Assembly: GCA_021324035.1 (NCBI GenBank)
Contig: JAJPJU010000315.1
Coordinates: forward strand, 1 to 7,726
Direction: 5' to 3'
DNA: 7,726 nt
Source: Spartobacteria bacterium
GTDB lineage: Bacteria; Verrucomicrobiota; Verrucomicrobiia; Chthoniobacterales; UBA10450
Shown: positions 5,925 through 7,726 of the stretch, piece by piece
Layout: each line of letters starts with the position of its first letter
How positions within the stretch are numbered: the stretch's first letter is position 1
Translations under genes and position numbers: made by a program
The notes under the pieces: generated by a model
The model's input: only the letters and a program-made list of their open reading frames with translations
The model's database searches: none
What the model was told of the DNA's origin: nothing

Positions 5925-6248
5925 ATGAGTAGCGCCGCCAACCGTTCGATACTTCGCTGGATTCATCTTGTTTTTGTCATTCCGATAGTGGGTTACATTT
6001 ACCAGCCGCCTGCGGAGGTCCAACAGTACGCTGGCGGCGTTCGGCTTATCTTTTTTCCCGTACTTATGCTCTCGGGATATTGGATGTACGCGGGCGTAGT
6101 CTTCGCTGTTATCGGCGTGGCCCTCTGGCTGGGTCTGTTTCAGCTGTACGGATTTGGCGCGGCCCTGATCGGTCAGGTCGTGCTATTTATCGCGCGGAAA
6201 ATCTGGCTGATGGTGCGCGCGCGAGGCGTGAAGCAAGTTGCGAGTTGA
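5925..6248 (+). CDS. Small multi-pass membrane protein of unknown function
   Basis: A 107-aa protein, mostly hydrophobic. The likely helices are 11-27 (RWIHLVFVIPIVGYIY), 38-54 (GVRLIFFPVLMLSGYW), 56-73 and 75-97. Loop residues QPPAEVQQYAGG separate the first two. The basic C-terminal tail RARGVKQ suggests that end is cytoplasmic. The opening, with RWIH, IPI-x-GYIY and a later VR-x-(I/V)-F-P-V-x-x-LSG-x-W, resembles a family of small uncharacterised bacterial membrane proteins I have seen but cannot name; the second half does not help further. A strong AGGAG supports the ATG. It is 72 bp after DUF4256, with a tandem repeat in between, so co-transcription is possible. Its end faces that of ftsY across paired hairpins at 6253-6312. 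Confidence 0.78.
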   Translation: MSSAANRSILRWIHLVFVIPIVGYIYQPPAEVQQYAGGVRLIFFPVLMLSGYWMYAGVVFAVIGVALWLGLFQLYGFGAALIGQVVLFIARKIWLMVRARGVKQVAS

Positions 6249-6252
6249 GCGC

Positions 6253-6312
6253 TTGTTAGGGCGTCTGTGTCAGACGCCCATTGGCTCGCCGTCTCACAGA
6301 GACGGCCTACAA
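6253..6312. repeat. Two mutually inverted hairpins (REPIN-like) between convergent genes; possible two-way terminator
   Basis: Hairpin one is GGGCGTCTG-TGT-CAGACGCCC (6259-6279), a perfect 9-bp stem. Hairpin two is GCCGTCTC-ACA-GAGACGGC (6288-6306), a perfect 8-bp stem. Beyond each being a palindrome, the halves are inverted copies of each other: TTGTTAGG (6253-6260) answers CCTACAA (6306-6312), and the second half in reverse complement starts TTGTAGGCCGTCTCTGTG, close to the first half. Two REP-like palindromes in opposite orientation, one carrying the GTAG foot known from REP sequences, is the layout of a REPIN. The element lies between the convergent ends of the small membrane protein gene and ftsY (stop at 6323-6321), so it may also end both transcripts; there is no long T-run, which weakens a classical intrinsic terminator. 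Confidence 0.75.
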
Positions 6313-6320
6313 TTTCAAGT

Positions 6321-7169
6321 CTAGATCATCTCCGTCACAAACTTGCGAGCGTCGAATAACGCGAAGTCTTCGATTTTTTCACCGGTCCCGACGAACCGAG
6401 TCGGAATTTTCAGTTCATCCTGGATTGCGACCACGATTCCACCTTTGCCACTACCGTCGAGTTTGGTCACGATCAAGCCGGTCAGGCCAAGCGCCTGATG
6501 AAATTCTCGGGCCTGGCTGAGAGCGTTGCCGCCGGTTGTGGCGTCGACCACGAGCAAAATTTCATGCGGCGCGTCCGGATCTTTTTTGGCCAGGATGCGT
6601 TTCACTTTTTGAAGTTCGGCCATGAGGTTGATTTTGGTGTGTAGCCGGCCGGCGGTATCGCACAGCAGAAAATCCACGTTGTTTTTTGCGGCCGACTCGT
6701 AGGCGTCGTAACAAAGCGCGGCCGGATCGGCGCCGTACTGTCCGCTGATCATTTCGACACCGAGGCGTTTGGCCCAGATACCGAGTTGCTCGATCGCGGC
6801 GGCGCGAAATGTGTCGGCGGCAGTCAGGAGAACCGAGTAACGATTATGTTTGAAATGATGGGCGAGCTTGGCGGTGGATGTTGTTTTGCCGGTACCATTC
6901 ACACCCACCACGAGAATGACGTTTGGCTTTCCTGAAACCGGCCGAATCGTTTTCGTTTCGGCAGGCAGAATTCCTTTTATTTCTTCCCGCGCGACTTTCA
7001 AAACGTCGTTAATTCCCAAAAGCGACCAGGCTTCGCGTTCCTGAAGTTTCTTGATGATTCTAGTGGTGAGTGGAACCCCGAGATCCGCCCGGATCAATCC
7101 GTGTTCGAGCTCATCCCAGTCGATCGGTTTTCCGGCGAACTGTTGAGCGAGAGCTTCGAGAAACTTCAT
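6321..7169 (-). CDS. ftsY: Signal recognition particle receptor FtsY (NG domain)
   Basis: The 282-aa SRP-family GTPase receives the ribosome-SRP complex at the inner membrane and hands membrane proteins to the translocon. The helical N domain covers about 1-75 (with DWDELEHGLIRADLGVPLT), then the GTPase G domain: G1 GVNGTGKTTS at 89-98, G2 DTFRAAAIEQL at 119-129, G3 DTAGRLHT at 171-178, G4 TKLDGSGKGG at 235-244, G5 GTGEKIEDFALFDA at 261-274. The insertion TAADTFRAAA and the closing GEKIEDFALF distinguish FtsY from Ffh; there is no M domain. The long acidic A domain of E. coli FtsY is absent, as in many bacteria. The ATG at 7169 is fixed by an in-frame TAG (7175-7173) two codons before it. No Shine-Dalgarno is present: the leader is the repeat at 7175-7257. 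nusB lies 76 bp upstream. Confidence 0.97.
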   Translation of the reverse strand: MKFLEALAQQFAGKPIDWDELEHGLIRADLGVPLTTRIIKKLQEREAWSLLGINDVLKVAREEIKGILPAETKTIRPVSGKPNVILVVGVNGTGKTTSTAKLAHHFKHNRYSVLLTAADTFRAAAIEQLGIWAKRLGVEMISGQYGADPAALCYDAYESAAKNNVDFLLCDTAGRLHTKINLMAELQKVKRILAKKDPDAPHEILLVVDATTGGNALSQAREFHQALGLTGLIVTKLDGSGKGGIVVAIQDELKIPTRFVGTGEKIEDFALFDARKFVTEMI

Positions 7170-7174
7170 TAGCT

Positions 7175-7257
7175 AGACAGGATTTACAGGATTGACTGGA
7201 TTTACAAACAGGATGTCGATCTTGGATTGAATCCAAAAAATCGTGTTAATCCTGTCT
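7175..7257. repeat. CAGGATT repeat at 9-bp period with inverted end, filling the nusB-ftsY gap
   Basis: CAGGATT (7178), CAGGATT (7187) and CTGGATT (7196) follow at an exact 9-bp period, and CAGGATG (7209) follows off phase. The first unit, AGACAGGATT at 7175-7184, has a perfect inverted partner AATCCTGTCT at 7248-7257, extended to 14 bp with one mismatch. A palindrome TTGGATT-G-AATCCAA lies inside at 7222-7236. The right arm encodes the last residues of NusB and its stop codon TAA (7248-7246), and the left arm reaches to 6 bp before the ftsY ATG. It has the same layout as the ATTCGTG family (phased short units plus inversion) but different sequence. Confidence 0.8.
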
Positions 7258-7698
7258 GGTTCTTGACGAGGGGGAAATCGGCTCGCGAGCGGGACGATCC
7301 AAGTCTTTTCGAATGCGATCGAGAATGCCGTTTACGAACTTGCCTGACTCGGCACCACCGAAAGTTTTGGCGAGTTCGATGGCTTCGTTGATGGAAACCA
7401 CCGGCGGTATGTCGTCGCGGTGAAGCATTTCGTAGATGGCGAGTCGCAAAACATTGCGATCGACCGCAGAAATGCGGTTTAGATTGTAGTTCTCGCAATA
7501 TTTCCGGATCCGCTCATCGATTTCTTCCTGGTGCTCGACCATTCCCTGAATCAGCGGTTCGGCGAACTCGCGAACGTTCGGTTTCACAGGACAGAAATCC
7601 CAGAAATCGTCGATCCGTTTTGGAGTTTCGCCATGCTGGAGGTCGCGCCAGAAATTGTATTGAATTGCCGCCTCGCGGGCCCGTCGCCGTTTTCCCAT
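7246..7698 (-). CDS. nusB: Transcription antitermination factor NusB
   Basis: An all-helical protein of 150 aa, near the usual 130-160. With NusE (S10) it binds boxA RNA and helps RNA polymerase through rRNA operons. Family marks: the basic opening MGKRRRAREAAIQ for RNA binding, then DRNVLRLAIYEML at 99-111, and VVSINEAIELAKTFGGAESG with KFVNGILDRI at about 119-147, the NusB signature. The ATG at 7698 starts exactly at the typical RRRARE helix. The tail after DRIRKDL is not conserved in the family, and the last five residues (RTRQD) are encoded by the end of the CAGGATT repeat, which also gives the stop; the original C-terminus was probably different. Just above, a reading ending KLRNK-TAA (7704) leaves a hint of another gene, often ribH in other bacteria, but too little is visible. 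ftsY follows. Confidence 0.95.
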   Translation of the reverse strand: MGKRRRAREAAIQYNFWRDLQHGETPKRIDDFWDFCPVKPNVREFAEPLIQGMVEHQEEIDERIRKYCENYNLNRISAVDRNVLRLAIYEMLHRDDIPPVVSINEAIELAKTFGGAESGKFVNGILDRIRKDLDRPAREPISPSSRTRQD

Positions 7699-7726
7699 AC
7701 GACTTACTTGTTCCGCAGCTTCGACA

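Noticed and set aside
7704..7726. Possible 3' end of a gene upstream of nusB (reading ...KLRNK then TAA)
   Set aside because: Only seven codons are visible; ribH is a common nusB neighbour but nothing here identifies it.

Overview
The window looks like a chromosomal segment of a free-living Gram-negative bacterium of moderate GC, most plausibly a soil or freshwater member of the Verrucomicrobiota (Chthoniobacter/Spartobacteria-like). The grounds are circumstantial: the style of the proteins (DUF4256, a GxxExxY relic, membrane-anchored MsrB) and the short phased intergenic repeats built on ATTCGTG and CAGGATT. I could not run a search, so the phylum is an inference.

Left part, all on the minus strand and read right to left: an MFS transporter (3712-5193), an intact membrane-anchored methionine sulfoxide reductase B (2700-3326), a divergent MsrB paralogue without the catalytic cysteine (1986-2588), a RarD-type EamA transporter (878-1831), a conserved protein of unknown function (222-743), and the first 49 codons of an MlaE-type lipid ABC-transporter permease (1-149). 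The gaps of about 70 to 150 bp leave one or several transcripts possible. The two MsrBs are a tandem pair that probably repairs, or in the second case binds, oxidised methionine in envelope proteins.

Middle, plus strand: a DUF4256 protein (from about 5280 to 5852) divergent from the MFS gene, then a small four-helix membrane protein (5925-6248) with a good ribosome binding site.

Right part, minus strand: nusB (7246-7698) and then ftsY (6321-7169), an information-processing pair (transcription antitermination; signal recognition particle receptor), convergent with the small membrane protein.

Repeats fill most intergenic gaps. (1) A family with 7-bp ATTCGTG/CACGAAT units at an exact 10-bp period occurs as inverted pairs at 788-867 and at 3398-3424 with 3684-3713. 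The second pair encloses a deleted and frameshifted GxxExxY gene. (2) A 9-bp period CAGGATT family with an inverted end fills the nusB-ftsY gap. (3) Two mutually inverted hairpins at 6253-6312 resemble a REPIN. (4) A 7-bp GTTGATG repeat lies at 5859-5890. Several of these overlap the stop codon of the neighbouring gene.

The strongest unexpected observations are the cysteine-shifted MsrB paralogue and the helically phased inverted repeats around the GxxExxY relic. I see no defence system, CRISPR array, tRNA, rRNA or complete transposon.
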